From assembly GCF_051155795.1 (NCBI RefSeq), contig NZ_DAXETW010000154.1, positions 1 through 40,250 of the forward strand: 40,250 bases of DNA, in the 5' to 3' direction. The stretch is from Longibacter sp051155795. Its GTDB lineage: Bacteria > Bacteroidota > Rhodothermia > Rhodothermales > Salinibacteraceae. Made by a program: the position numbers and the translations under genes. The first letter of the stretch is position 1. Each line of letters starts with the position of its first letter. Shown one piece after another: positions 32,953 through 40,250 of this stretch. The notes under the pieces are model-generated. The model was given only the letters and a program-made list of their open reading frames with translations. It was not told where the DNA came from and ran no database searches.

Positions 32953-35682
32953 TCATGGCGCGCGGACGCGGGCGAGCGTATCCATGTACGCGGCGGTTTT
33001 GGCCGGCTCACCCGCGTCTCGATATAGCTCAATGAGATGGCGTAGGGCCCATCGCGTTTCGTCCTCACGCCCCTCCGCCTGCCGCAGCGCCTGATAGCCC
33101 TGCTCAAGCGACTGCGTGGCCGCAGCCCGCTGACCGGCTCCTGCCAGACTCGCTCCGAGCACGCTCCGTGTTTCGCCGATCAACCAGTGGTCTGCGGGTA
33201 ACGACGCCGTTCGAAGCCGAAGTGCTTCCGTCGCGCTCTGGGTTGCTTCTCCGAACCGCGTGCCACGCTCCACGAGTGTTCTTGCAAGACCCAGCAACGG
33301 GTACGCGACGTGCGGATGGTCGGCCCCGAATGCGTCGCGAAAGCGCTCGACGGCTTCCCGGTACCGCTCCTCAGCTGCCTCCTGTTGCCCGGCCTGCAGC
33401 GCATGCGACGCCAGGTTGTTCAGGCTGATTGCCACGTCTGGGTGCCCGGGCCCGAGAAGACGCTGTCGCATCTCGAACGCCTGCTCGGCCAGGCGCCGCT
33501 CCTCCTGCGTCTGTCCCCGTCGCCCCACAACGCTCGCCAGATTGTTCAGGGCATCCGCCACCTCCGGGTGCTCGTCGCCGTACAGGCGGCGGCTCATCGT
33601 CAGGGATTCCCGCAGGAGACGTTCTGCTTCCCGGAGGCGCCCGGCATCCTCCAGGATCAGGCCGAGATTGTTCAGGTCCCAGACGATTTCGACGTGGGCT
33701 GGACCCAGCGCCGCTCGCCGGATCGACAGGGCCTCGCGGACGAGCGTCTCCGCCCGATCGTATCGTCCTTCGTTCCAGTGAAGCATGCCAAGATTATTGA
33801 GGCTCACGGCCACTTCCGGGTCACGCGGTCCGAGCAGATCCCGGCGCAGGTCCAGCGCATCCTGCAGAAGGGGTCGGGCGTCGGCATACCGACCCTGGTT
33901 CGTGCGCAGCTCGCCCAGGTTATTGAGGCTTGCGGCCACGAGGGGATCGTCGCGGCCCAGGTGTCGCTCGCGGATCGTGAGCGCCTCCCGGTACAGGACG
34001 GCCGCCGTGTCGAGGCGCCCGCGGGCTTCAAGTGTTTCCGCCAGGTCGTTGAGGCTTGTGGCCACGTCCAGATGGCGCGGCCCCAGCAGGTCGCGCCGCT
34101 GCTTCAGAGAACGGCGAAGCAGCTGCTCGCTCCGGTCGTATTCACCCAGCTTCACGTAGACGCGCCCGACCACGCCGAACATCTCCGCCTGCACGACAGG
34201 CTCATCGTCGAGCAACTCGGCCCGCTCCACGCCCCGGGCCATGAGGTCGCGGGCCGTCACCGTATCGCCTGGAGATGCACTCGGGGCATTGGCTTCGAAG
34301 AGGTCCAGCAGGAAAGACGTCACCTGGGCCGACGTTTCCGCCTCCGTCCGTGCTTCGTGCAGGGCATCCCCGATGCGCCGGGACTGCACCGTCACCGTGA
34401 CGGCATAGGCCACGAGCAGAAGCAGGAACGCGACGGCCGCGGCGCTCTCCCATCGGTGGCGCTGGAGAAATCGTCGCGCATGATAGATCCGGGAGTCGCC
34501 CCGGGCGTCGACCGGCCGGTCATCGCGGAATCGCCGCAGGTCATCCGCCAGGTCTGCGGCGGAGGCGTATCGGCGGTCGGGCTCCTTCCGAATGGCCGTC
34601 ATGATGATCGCGTCGAGATCCCCCTCGAGGCGTTGCCGGAGACGCGACGGCCACGCTTGGCGGTCCATCGCGATGCGGTCCCACGCGGGGGGTGCGCTGA
34701 CGGTCGTCGCAGAGGCGTCGTCCTCGCTCGACCGACACGACAGGGATGCGCTGGGGCGGGGCGGTGTATCGTCGCAGATGATCCGTTCGACCTCCGAAGG
34801 GGACCGGCCTTGCACCTCATACGGACGCCGTCCGGCCAGAAGCTCGTACAGGATCAAACCGAGCTGGTAGACGTCCGACGCGGTCGTGATGGAATGACCT
34901 CGCACTTGCTCCGGACTGGCGTAGGCCGGGGTCATGGGGCGATGTCCCGGCTGGGTGTCCGGAGGTCGGAGGCGACTGCCACCCGCACCGGGATCCAGCC
35001 ACTTGGCGATGCCGAAGTCCAACAGCTTGACGCGACCGTCGCCGGTCACCAGGATATTCGACGGCTTCAGGTCCCGATGAACCACGAGCCCCCGGTGGGC
35101 AGCCTGCACCGCGTCCGCTACGGTGATGAAGAGCTCGACGCGCTCGTTCATCGAAAGCTGTTGCCGGTCGCAGTGTTCAATCAGCGGGACACCGTCGACG
35201 TATTCCATCACGAGGTAGGGACGCCCGTCATCCGTCCTCCCGCCCCCATGTAAGGTCGCTATATTCGGGTGGTCCAGCGTCGCGAGAATCTGCCGCTCGA
35301 ACTCAAAGCGGCGAGTAGACTCTCGTGAGACCACGTGTCGGAGCACCTTGATCGCGACCCGGTGATCGAAGGCATCGTCGGCACGCTCTGCCAGATAGAC
35401 GGTCCCCATGCCGCCACGACCGATCTCACGCAGTAGACGATACGGACCGAGGCGGTCGCCCACCTCTGCCGCCTCAATCGGCCGGTCCTCGTCCATCCAC
35501 TGACGCGGCGCTTCGTCGAGGATGCCGGCGGTACGCTCATGGGCGAGCAGGAGCTGCTCGACGGTGCGCTGGAGCGTTGTATCGTCCCCGCAGGCCTGGT
35601 CAAGCCACTGCTGTCGTTCGGCGGCAGGCCGTGCCAGTGCTTCGTCGAACAGGTCCGCAATTCGCTGCCACTGATTCGTCAT
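32953..35682 (-). CDS. Transmembrane Ser/Thr protein kinase with TPR sensor region
   Basis: This 909-residue protein has a Hanks-type kinase domain at about 80-390: glycine loop GRGGMGTVY (88-96), Lys112 in AIKVL, HRDLKPSN (202-209) with catalytic Asp204, DFG (222-224), and the activation segment with TPAYASPEQV (251-260). A single membrane helix follows at about 412-432 (AAAVAFLLLLVAYAVTVTV) after the positively charged RRFLQRHR. This puts the kinase in the cytoplasm and the rest outside. The C-terminal 450 residues carry some ten TPR/kinesin-light-chain-like repeats (for example ATSLNDLAETLEARGR, ASLNNLGELRTNQGR). The N-terminal 75 residues are a helical lead. It lies 66 bases after the sigma factor gene on the same strand and is likely its regulator. 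Confidence 0.93.
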   Translation of the reverse strand: MTNQWQRIADLFDEALARPAAERQQWLDQACGDDTTLQRTVEQLLLAHERTAGILDEAPRQWMDEDRPIEAAEVGDRLGPYRLLREIGRGGMGTVYLAERADDAFDHRVAIKVLRHVVSRESTRRFEFERQILATLDHPNIATLHGGGRTDDGRPYLVMEYVDGVPLIEHCDRQQLSMNERVELFITVADAVQAAHRGLVVHRDLKPSNILVTGDGRVKLLDFGIAKWLDPGAGGSRLRPPDTQPGHRPMTPAYASPEQVRGHSITTASDVYQLGLILYELLAGRRPYEVQGRSPSEVERIICDDTPPRPSASLSCRSSEDDASATTVSAPPAWDRIAMDRQAWPSRLRQRLEGDLDAIIMTAIRKEPDRRYASAADLADDLRRFRDDRPVDARGDSRIYHARRFLQRHRWESAAAVAFLLLLVAYAVTVTVQSRRIGDALHEARTEAETSAQVTSFLLDLFEANAPSASPGDTVTARDLMARGVERAELLDDEPVVQAEMFGVVGRVYVKLGEYDRSEQLLRRSLKQRRDLLGPRHLDVATSLNDLAETLEARGRLDTAAVLYREALTIRERHLGRDDPLVAASLNNLGELRTNQGRYADARPLLQDALDLRRDLLGPRDPEVAVSLNNLGMLHWNEGRYDRAETLVREALSIRRAALGPAHVEIVWDLNNLGLILEDAGRLREAERLLRESLTMSRRLYGDEHPEVADALNNLASVVGRRGQTQEERRLAEQAFEMRQRLLGPGHPDVAISLNNLASHALQAGQQEAAEERYREAVERFRDAFGADHPHVAYPLLGLARTLVERGTRFGEATQSATEALRLRTASLPADHWLIGETRSVLGASLAGAGQRAAATQSLEQGYQALRQAEGREDETRWALRHLIELYRDAGEPAKTAAYMDTLARVRAP

Positions 35683-35748
35683 GGGTGGGTCAGTCTTGAG
35701 TGCGGGGCCGGGAGGGTTCCCTCACGAGAGAGCGACACGCGAAGCAAA

Positions 35749-36354
35749 TCACGATTGCGACGCGGCCGGGTCAGACCGCTCATTCGGGCCGTACAGCTCT
35801 CGGTAGAGCCAGGCGCGTGCCTTCACCCAATCCCGCTGAACCGTGCGTGTCGAGACATCGAGCGCCGCGGCGATTTCCGGTTCCGTCATGCCGCCGAAGA
35901 AACGGCATTCGACCACCTTTCGAAGACGTTCATCGATGGCGTCGAGACGATCGAGGGCGTCGTCGAGCGCGATCAGATCGTTCACCGGCACGTCCGTCCG
36001 CAGATGGTGGGACATCAGCGGCTCCGGCTTTGCGTCGCCGCCTCGTTTTTGCGCCGTCTCCTTCCGTACCGTATCGATCAGGACCTGCCGCATGGCCCGG
36101 CTGGCGATCGCAAAGAAGTGGGCGCGACTGTGCCAGTCCACCTCCATGTGCCCGTCCAGCTTCAGGTAGGCTTCGTGGACGAGTTCCGTCGTCGACATGA
36201 CGCGGCGGCGCCGTCGTAGGAGATGGCGCGCCAGCGACCGCAACTCGTCGTAGATCAGGGGCATCAGGCGATCGAGGGCATCCTCGTCCCCTTCCTGCGC
36301 AGCTTCCAGAAGGCGCTGCACGAGCGCTACGTCAAGCGTTTCCGATGTAGACAT
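35749..36354 (-). CDS. ECF-type sigma factor (TIGR02999/ECF43-like)
   Basis: This 201-residue protein has sigma region 2 (DALDRLMPLIYDELRSLA, then TTELVHEAYLKLDGH and AHFFAIASRAMRQVLID) and region 4 (LRKVVECRFFGGMTEPEIAAALDVSTRTVQRDWVKARAWL). The layout, including the long region-2/4 linker with KETAQKRGG, is that of the ECF group usually coupled to Ser/Thr kinases in Planctomycetes, Acidobacteria and Bacteroidota. Residues 54-57 (Ser-Thr-Thr-Glu) replace the Asp-Ala-Glu-Asp patch of region 2.2 that contacts the beta' coiled coil in usual ECF factors. In the characterised ECF43 case, that loss is rescued by Thr phosphorylation. There is no anti-sigma gene here. ATG 36354 is used; GTG 36366 is four codons earlier. 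The promoter region bears an inverted-repeat array. Confidence 0.9.
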   Translation of the reverse strand: MSTSETLDVALVQRLLEAAQEGDEDALDRLMPLIYDELRSLARHLLRRRRRVMSTTELVHEAYLKLDGHMEVDWHSRAHFFAIASRAMRQVLIDTVRKETAQKRGGDAKPEPLMSHHLRTDVPVNDLIALDDALDRLDAIDERLRKVVECRFFGGMTEPEIAAALDVSTRTVQRDWVKARAWLYRELYGPNERSDPAASQS

Positions 36355-36386
36355 ATCAGCCTGCACATTGACCGGGCGTATCGAGC

Positions 36387-36416
36387 GTTCGCCCCATGTC
36401 GTGGTTCGGGCGAACC
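36387..36416. promoter_or_regulatory. Overlapping inverted repeats upstream of the sigma factor gene
   Basis: GTTCGCCC (36387-36394) is perfectly inverted by GGGCGAAC (36408-36415) across 13 bases, and GGTTCGGGCGAACC (36403-36416) is itself a 14-base palindrome with a two-base centre. The nearer arm is 32 bases from the sigma start codon, so this is an operator or leader-hairpin candidate. Related half-sites recur at 36495-36513. Confidence 0.5.
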
Positions 36417-36494
36417 TTACGTAATGGGTGAGTGCAGGGTGGAGGGCAGATACCGCGTGCTGGCCTCATCCGGTCATACCGATCATATCAGACC

Positions 36495-36513
36495 AGCGAA
36501 CAGACCGTTCGCT
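36495..36513. promoter_or_regulatory. Second inverted repeat (AGCGAAC-5-GTTCGCT)
   Basis: AGCGAAC (36495-36501) and GTTCGCT (36507-36513) are perfect inverted arms around AGACC. The GCGAAC half-site is the same as in 36387-36416. It is 141 bases from the sigma start and 229 bases from the mddA start. Confidence 0.5.
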
Positions 36514-36742
36514 ATGCGCCGGGGGGAAGCCCATTTTTCTCTCCTGCCGACGGGAAAAGGGTGCAGGCGACGTCCATCGCCGCACCATACAGTAACCATG
36601 AAGATAAGAGGCATCTCCCGATTCTTCAATGCCTTTCAGAGGCGGGAGCCCAGGATTCATCCATCTCGAGACGACGTCCTGCTCCACCGCCCACCTTGCC
36701 GACACGCTCTTCGACGCTATCACTCACGGCTGGACCGATCCC

Positions 36743-37546
36743 ATGAAACGCGCACTCACCCTTACGTACGGCATCATCTGCTATCTCGTCTTTCTGGTGG
36801 TCTTTTCCTACTCCGTGGCGTTTATCGGCGGCTTTGGCGTTCCAAAAACGATTGATTCCGGTACGGAGACCGGCTTCTGGACCGCCATTTTGATCAACAC
36901 GGGGCTTCTGGGGCTTTTCGCCATCCAGCACAGTGGAATGGCGCGGACCGGTTTCAAAAAATGGTGGACGGGCATCGTCCCCGAGTCAATGGAGCGAAGC
37001 ACATACGTTCTGTTCGCGTCCGGTGTGCTCGCGGTTGTCATGTGGCAGTGGCGACCGTTGCCGGCGACCATCTGGGAGGTCGATGCGGTGTGGGCCCGGA
37101 ACGCGCTCTGGGCGAGCTTCGGACTGGGCTGGCTGATCGTTCTCGGCACCACATTTATCATCAGTCACTGGCACCTGTTCGGCCTCAAGCAGGTCCACGC
37201 CCATTACAAGGATAAGCCGCTTGCGGAACCCCGGTTTCAGGTACGAAGCCTGTATCAGTACGTGCGCCATCCCCTGTACCTGGGCTTCCTGATTGCCTTC
37301 TGGTCGACGCCACACATGACCGTCGGTCACCTCCTGTTCGCCGGCGGCGCAAGCGGATACATCCTGATCGGCGCCCTGCTCGAGGAACGCGACCTCCTCG
37401 CACGATTCGGCGAACGCTACCGACGCTATCGCGAGCGCGTCCCGATGCTTCTCCCGCTCGCGGGTCGCGCCCGGCCCGCCCCGTCGCAGGCCTCCTCGAA
37501 TCGGGCCGGCGCACCGCAGACGTCCGCGGACCCCGATACAGCCTGA
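36743..37546 (+). CDS. mddA: Methanethiol S-methyltransferase MddA-like
   Basis: MddA methylates methanethiol with S-adenosylmethionine to give dimethyl sulfide. The 267-residue protein begins with MKRALTLTYGIICYLVF and has five or six hydrophobic membrane helices. Family-like segments are VPKTIDSG near residue 33, LFAIQHSGMAR near 58, FKKWWTGIVP, ERSTYVLFASG, WQWRPLP near 98, and the isoprenylcysteine-methyltransferase-like RHPLYLGFLI with EERDLLARFGERYRRYRERV at about 215-235. The end is a Pro/Ala-rich tail. It is an integral cytoplasmic membrane protein. The distinction from NnrU/ICMT relatives rests on the N-terminal motifs. It is divergent from the sigma/kinase pair across 388 bases and precedes a small membrane protein. 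Confidence 0.87.
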   Translation: MKRALTLTYGIICYLVFLVVFSYSVAFIGGFGVPKTIDSGTETGFWTAILINTGLLGLFAIQHSGMARTGFKKWWTGIVPESMERSTYVLFASGVLAVVMWQWRPLPATIWEVDAVWARNALWASFGLGWLIVLGTTFIISHWHLFGLKQVHAHYKDKPLAEPRFQVRSLYQYVRHPLYLGFLIAFWSTPHMTVGHLLFAGGASGYILIGALLEERDLLARFGERYRRYRERVPMLLPLAGRARPAPSQASSNRAGAPQTSADPDTA

Positions 37547-37737
37547 CATATCCGGAAGAACGCGGGTGAGGCGTCGATCGACGTAGAGGTAGAGCCCTGG
37601 GGGGCCGCGTCGGCTGCCGCCGCCCGCGTCTTCCGGTCTTATGCGTTCCAGACGATGGGTTGAAAGCAACCCGCGAGGTCCGACGCACGTTGAGGCCGGG
37701 TGAACGACCTCTCGCCACCTGTCCGCCTCCAGCGTTC

Positions 37738-38190
37738 ATGCCTCAACCGGAAGCTGCACCGTCTTCGCCGCCTGCCGATCGACCGACCGATGCATTTCGG
37801 CAGCGACTCGTCGACCGGGCGATGGATTTGTTGAACGCCCGGGACGCGGAGGGACAGCGGACCGCGACGCTGTCGCACGAGACCATCCAGGCGATTCGGG
37901 ATGAGCAATGGCCCACGGTCCTGGACGCCCTGGCGTCCATGCGCCGGCGCGCAATGCTGATGCTTTGGCTGGGCGTGATCGCCTTTCCGGTGGCCGCCGT
38001 CATGCACGTGGTGGTCTTCCTCGACCTGGTCAACGGCGGCATGGAAACCATCGCGACGCTCGTGTTCTCCCTCTTCTGGATCGGATACGGCGGGTATGCG
38101 GTGTTTGAGAACACCCGGCGGCTGCAGAGCATCGAACGTGCGCACACGCTGTTCGGTGTCATCCGGGACCTGTCGAGCGATGAGACATAA
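37738..38190 (+). CDS. Small two-helix membrane protein, unknown function
   Basis: This 150-residue protein has a Pro/Ala-rich start, a helical charged part (FRQRLVDRAMDLLNARDAEG), and two membrane helices near residues 78-98 (MLWLGVIAFPVAAVMHVVVFL) and 108-125 (TLVFSLFWIGYGGYAVF). It then ends in a cytosolic helix (ENTRRLQSIERAHTLFGVI). The 2TM-plus-amphipathic-helices layout resembles the 2TM domain found in some LytTR-linked or signalling proteins, but no family is recognised. ATG 37738 is chosen; the frame opens at 37660 with Arg-rich residues. It follows mddA by 191 bases and converges on the metalloprotease. Confidence 0.7.
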   Translation: MPQPEAAPSSPPADRPTDAFRQRLVDRAMDLLNARDAEGQRTATLSHETIQAIRDEQWPTVLDALASMRRRAMLMLWLGVIAFPVAAVMHVVVFLDLVNGGMETIATLVFSLFWIGYGGYAVFENTRRLQSIERAHTLFGVIRDLSSDET

Positions 38191-38216
38191 CCGTCACCCC
38201 GCGGGGAGCCCAGCGC

Positions 38217-40250
38217 TCAGTGAACATGATGTCGGCATAGAGCCGGGCGGCGGGCCCAAGCGTCCAGTGCGCGCTCCCGTGCGTTCTGGCGCGCGGCGGG
38301 CGTCCGGGTCGTGCCGATGGGCGAGCCGGGCGGCGTGTCGAGGTCCGAGCCGCCACCCCCTCCGGCCGCGTACGAACGGTCCAGGTACCGATCGATCACT
38401 GCTCGAATCCGTGCGCGATGTGCCGCGTCCCGGTCGTTCCCGCGGGCTCGGGCACGTTGGCGCATCTGTCGAAGCTGCTCTTCGATGCGGGCCGTGACCG
38501 CCGGACTGGCGCCATCCATCGTCGCAGCGTCGAGTAGCACGTCGAGCCAGACGTCGCGGACGACGCGTCGGAGTTCGGCATCCATCTCGTCCCCGTCCCC
38601 CGACTCCCAGATGACGTCCGACGCCGCACGCAACACGTCGCGGAAGCCGGGCATGTCCGGCGCTTCGCTCGTCTGCTGGATCAGCCGATGCGCTCGCTCC
38701 GGATGAACAAGCCCCGCCAGCACCATGGATGCCGCGACCTCGGCCGGCGCATACGCGTCCAGCGTGAGCCCGGTGCGACCCGGGAATAGCTCCCGATTCG
38801 ACGGGTACCCGGGCGGCCGGGGCGGCAGCATGTCGAGTGCGGCGTCCGGGAGGCGGAGGGATTCCGGGGAGAGTGTCGCCAGGAGTGCGTCTAATGCATC
38901 TCGTTGCCGGTCGGCGGGGACTGGAGTGGGGAGCCTCGCATCGGCATCACCGCGCAGCGCATACGTGTACGTCACGCCGCCGACGAGCTTGGTCGTCGCT
39001 TCCACCTGATACCGGTGCCTCAGGTAGAGCGGGACCAGCACCTCCTCGAGCATAGCCATCGGCCGATCCGACCGGACCGCCGCCGGTCCGAACCGATCCA
39101 TGGCCACGCGTCGGACGGCCATTTCGCGCTTTAGGGACGCGACCATGTCGCTGCCGTTGTCCCAGAGGTTGGCGTACGGGTGCGCAGCGCCGGCCGGGCG
39201 AGCATCCGCATCGGTCAGGTACCGCAGACCCGCGTCCTGGCGCGCCTGAATCGCGGCCGCAAGAAACGCCTCCTCGGTCTGTCCTTCCTCCGGCCTTCCG
39301 TACCCGTACCGCACCGCGTGGATGTCCCATTCGCCGATGCCCACATCGTAGGCATCGCGCAGAGAGATCGAATCGCCCTCCACCACTCCCAGAGGGGCCG
39401 GATAATCCATCACGGACGCACGGTCGTTCGTGGAGGCCGCGAAGTTGTGCCGAAGCCCGATCGTGTGTCCGATCTCGTGTGCCGAGAGTTGCCGGATGCG
39501 GGCGAGGGCCATGTCCAGCATCGGGTCGGATTCACCGAAGCCTGCTGCATCCACGCCCCGGTACGGAGCGAGGAGGCCTTCCGCCAGAAGATAGTCCTGT
39601 CGGACCCGGAGCGACCCGAGGGTTACGTGGCCCTTCAGGATCTCCCCCGTTCGAGGATCCGAGACCGACGCCCCGTAACTCCAGCCGCGCGTCCGGCGGT
39701 GAACCCACTGGATCACGTTGTAGCGAACGTCCATGGGATCCGCCCCCTCCGGAAGCATCTCCACCCGAAAGGCATTCCGGAACCCAGCGGCCTCGAATGC
39801 TTCCCCCCACCAGCGCGCCCCATCCAGCAGAGCGGAGCGGACCGGTTCCGGGGTGCCCCGGTCCAGATAGTAAACGATCGGCTCTTCCGGATCGCAGAGG
39901 CCGTTCGCATCCGGCTCAACGGCACACTCGAGGCGATGCCGGGCGATGTATCGCTGCGCGATCTCGTCGCCGATCGGCACGCCGTAATCGCGAAACGTAG
40001 GCCCGTAGTACCCGGCCCGCGAGTCGAATCGGCGCGGTCTATACGTGCCCATCTCCGGAAGCGAAACGAAGGAGTGGCGAACCCGAAACGTGAGGGCGAA
40101 AGGGTTTGCGGCCGTCTCTCGAACATAGATCCCCGGCTCCTCATCCGTCGCGAACGTCAAGCGGGCCTCCAGCTCCGTGTTTTCGGGAAACGCCTTCGTT
40201 GCCGGCACGTGCACGGCGCTCCGCGTTGCATCGAGCGTGTAGGCTCCCTG
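38217..40250 (-). CDS. Secreted zinc metalloprotease, DUF5117/DUF4953-type (partial)
   Basis: The gene runs past the right edge; 677 codons of its 3' part are present and the frame is open at 40250. The visible part has an N-terminal beta region (YRPRRFDSRAGYYGPTFRDYG), YYLDRGTPEPVRSALLDGA, WSYGASVSDPRTGEILKGHV, the zinc site HEIGHTIGLRHNFAAS, of metzincin type (HExxHxxGxxH with third ligand His), and VMDYPAP, the Met-turn-like segment. This matches the large (about 800-residue) DUF5117/DUF4953 zinc metallopeptidases of Bacteroidota, which are exported. The C-terminal 300 residues are helical. Signal peptide and propeptide lie outside the window. It converges on the membrane-protein gene with a 26-base gap that contains the palindrome CCCCGCGGGG. 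Confidence 0.88.
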   Translation of the reverse strand, partial: QGAYTLDATRSAVHVPATKAFPENTELEARLTFATDEEPGIYVRETAANPFALTFRVRHSFVSLPEMGTYRPRRFDSRAGYYGPTFRDYGVPIGDEIAQRYIARHRLECAVEPDANGLCDPEEPIVYYLDRGTPEPVRSALLDGARWWGEAFEAAGFRNAFRVEMLPEGADPMDVRYNVIQWVHRRTRGWSYGASVSDPRTGEILKGHVTLGSLRVRQDYLLAEGLLAPYRGVDAAGFGESDPMLDMALARIRQLSAHEIGHTIGLRHNFAASTNDRASVMDYPAPLGVVEGDSISLRDAYDVGIGEWDIHAVRYGYGRPEEGQTEEAFLAAAIQARQDAGLRYLTDADARPAGAAHPYANLWDNGSDMVASLKREMAVRRVAMDRFGPAAVRSDRPMAMLEEVLVPLYLRHRYQVEATTKLVGGVTYTYALRGDADARLPTPVPADRQRDALDALLATLSPESLRLPDAALDMLPPRPPGYPSNRELFPGRTGLTLDAYAPAEVAASMVLAGLVHPERAHRLIQQTSEAPDMPGFRDVLRAASDVIWESGDGDEMDAELRRVVRDVWLDVLLDAATMDGASPAVTARIEEQLRQMRQRARARGNDRDAAHRARIRAVIDRYLDRSYAAGGGGGSDLDTPPGSPIGTTRTPAARQNARERALDAWARRPALCRHHVH

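Larger units (their letters stand above)
36355..36742. other. Divergent spacer between sigma-factor and mddA genes (388 bases)
   Basis: No gene is supported here. The spacer carries two inverted-repeat sites with a common GCGAAC/GTTCGC half-site (36387-36416 and 36495-36513). The remainder to 36742 shows no further clear motif. Confidence 0.6.

Noticed and set aside
33310..35253. Forward-strand open frame of about 647 codons
   Set aside because: It is antisense to the Ser/Thr kinase, whose motifs are unmistakable; long antisense frames are common in GC-rich genes.

Overview
The window reads as a chromosomal segment of a GC-rich, probably halophilic member of the Bacteroidota, most likely class Rhodothermia (Salinibacter/Longibacter-like). 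The evidence is many Asp/Glu-rich proteins (both response regulators, ThiL, the TPR protein), a secreted protein ending in a type IX secretion (T9SS) type A sorting domain, and ribosome-binding sites that are mostly weak or absent. The taxonomic call is inference. No phage, transposase, integron, CRISPR array, rRNA or tRNA gene was found. I call 29 protein-coding genes; the last one runs off the right edge.

Layout. 1-7.4 kb holds nucleic-acid housekeeping: recG, a RidA enamine deaminase, mnmA (tRNA 2-thiolation), a small lipoprotein, a ZapE/AFG1-like ATPase and, divergent from it, a full-length RtcB-family RNA ligase that lacks the canonical metal-binding Cys. 7.8-9.4 kb holds two convergent OmpR-type response regulators with no kinase beside them, sharing a strong hairpin. 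9.7-15.6 kb holds an M42 aminopeptidase, a class II DAHP synthase, a lipoprotein, a SnoaL-like protein and a DNA photolyase. 15.7-19.2 kb is one large secreted glycoside-hydrolase-like protein with a T9SS tail. 19.2-22.1 kb is a one-strand redox cluster: AraC regulator, NADP-binding F420-reductase-like protein and aldo/keto reductase.

22.2-32.9 kb is a forward-strand run: folC, an ArsA/Get3-like ATPase, HMG-CoA reductase with an extra N-terminal beta-rich domain, a membrane GT2 glycosyltransferase, a TPR protein with a very long acidic disordered middle, anmK (peptidoglycan recycling) and thiL (thiamine diphosphate synthesis). 32.9-36.4 kb, on the reverse strand, is an ECF-type sigma factor followed by a transmembrane Ser/Thr kinase with a TPR sensor region. 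The sigma factor has Ser-Thr-Thr-Glu where canonical ECF factors have an acidic Asp-Ala-Glu-Asp patch, so kinase-dependent activation is a testable model. 36.7-40.2 kb holds a methanethiol S-methyltransferase (MddA-like, forming dimethyl sulfide), a small two-helix membrane protein and a partial secreted zinc metalloprotease.

The best leads are the RtcB variant with Thr in place of the bridging Cys, the sigma/kinase pair with a four-half-site inverted-repeat array in its divergent promoter region, and the N-terminal domain on HMG-CoA reductase. Several spacers carry degenerate simple repeats, one of which forms the last codons and stop of the DAHP synthase gene.
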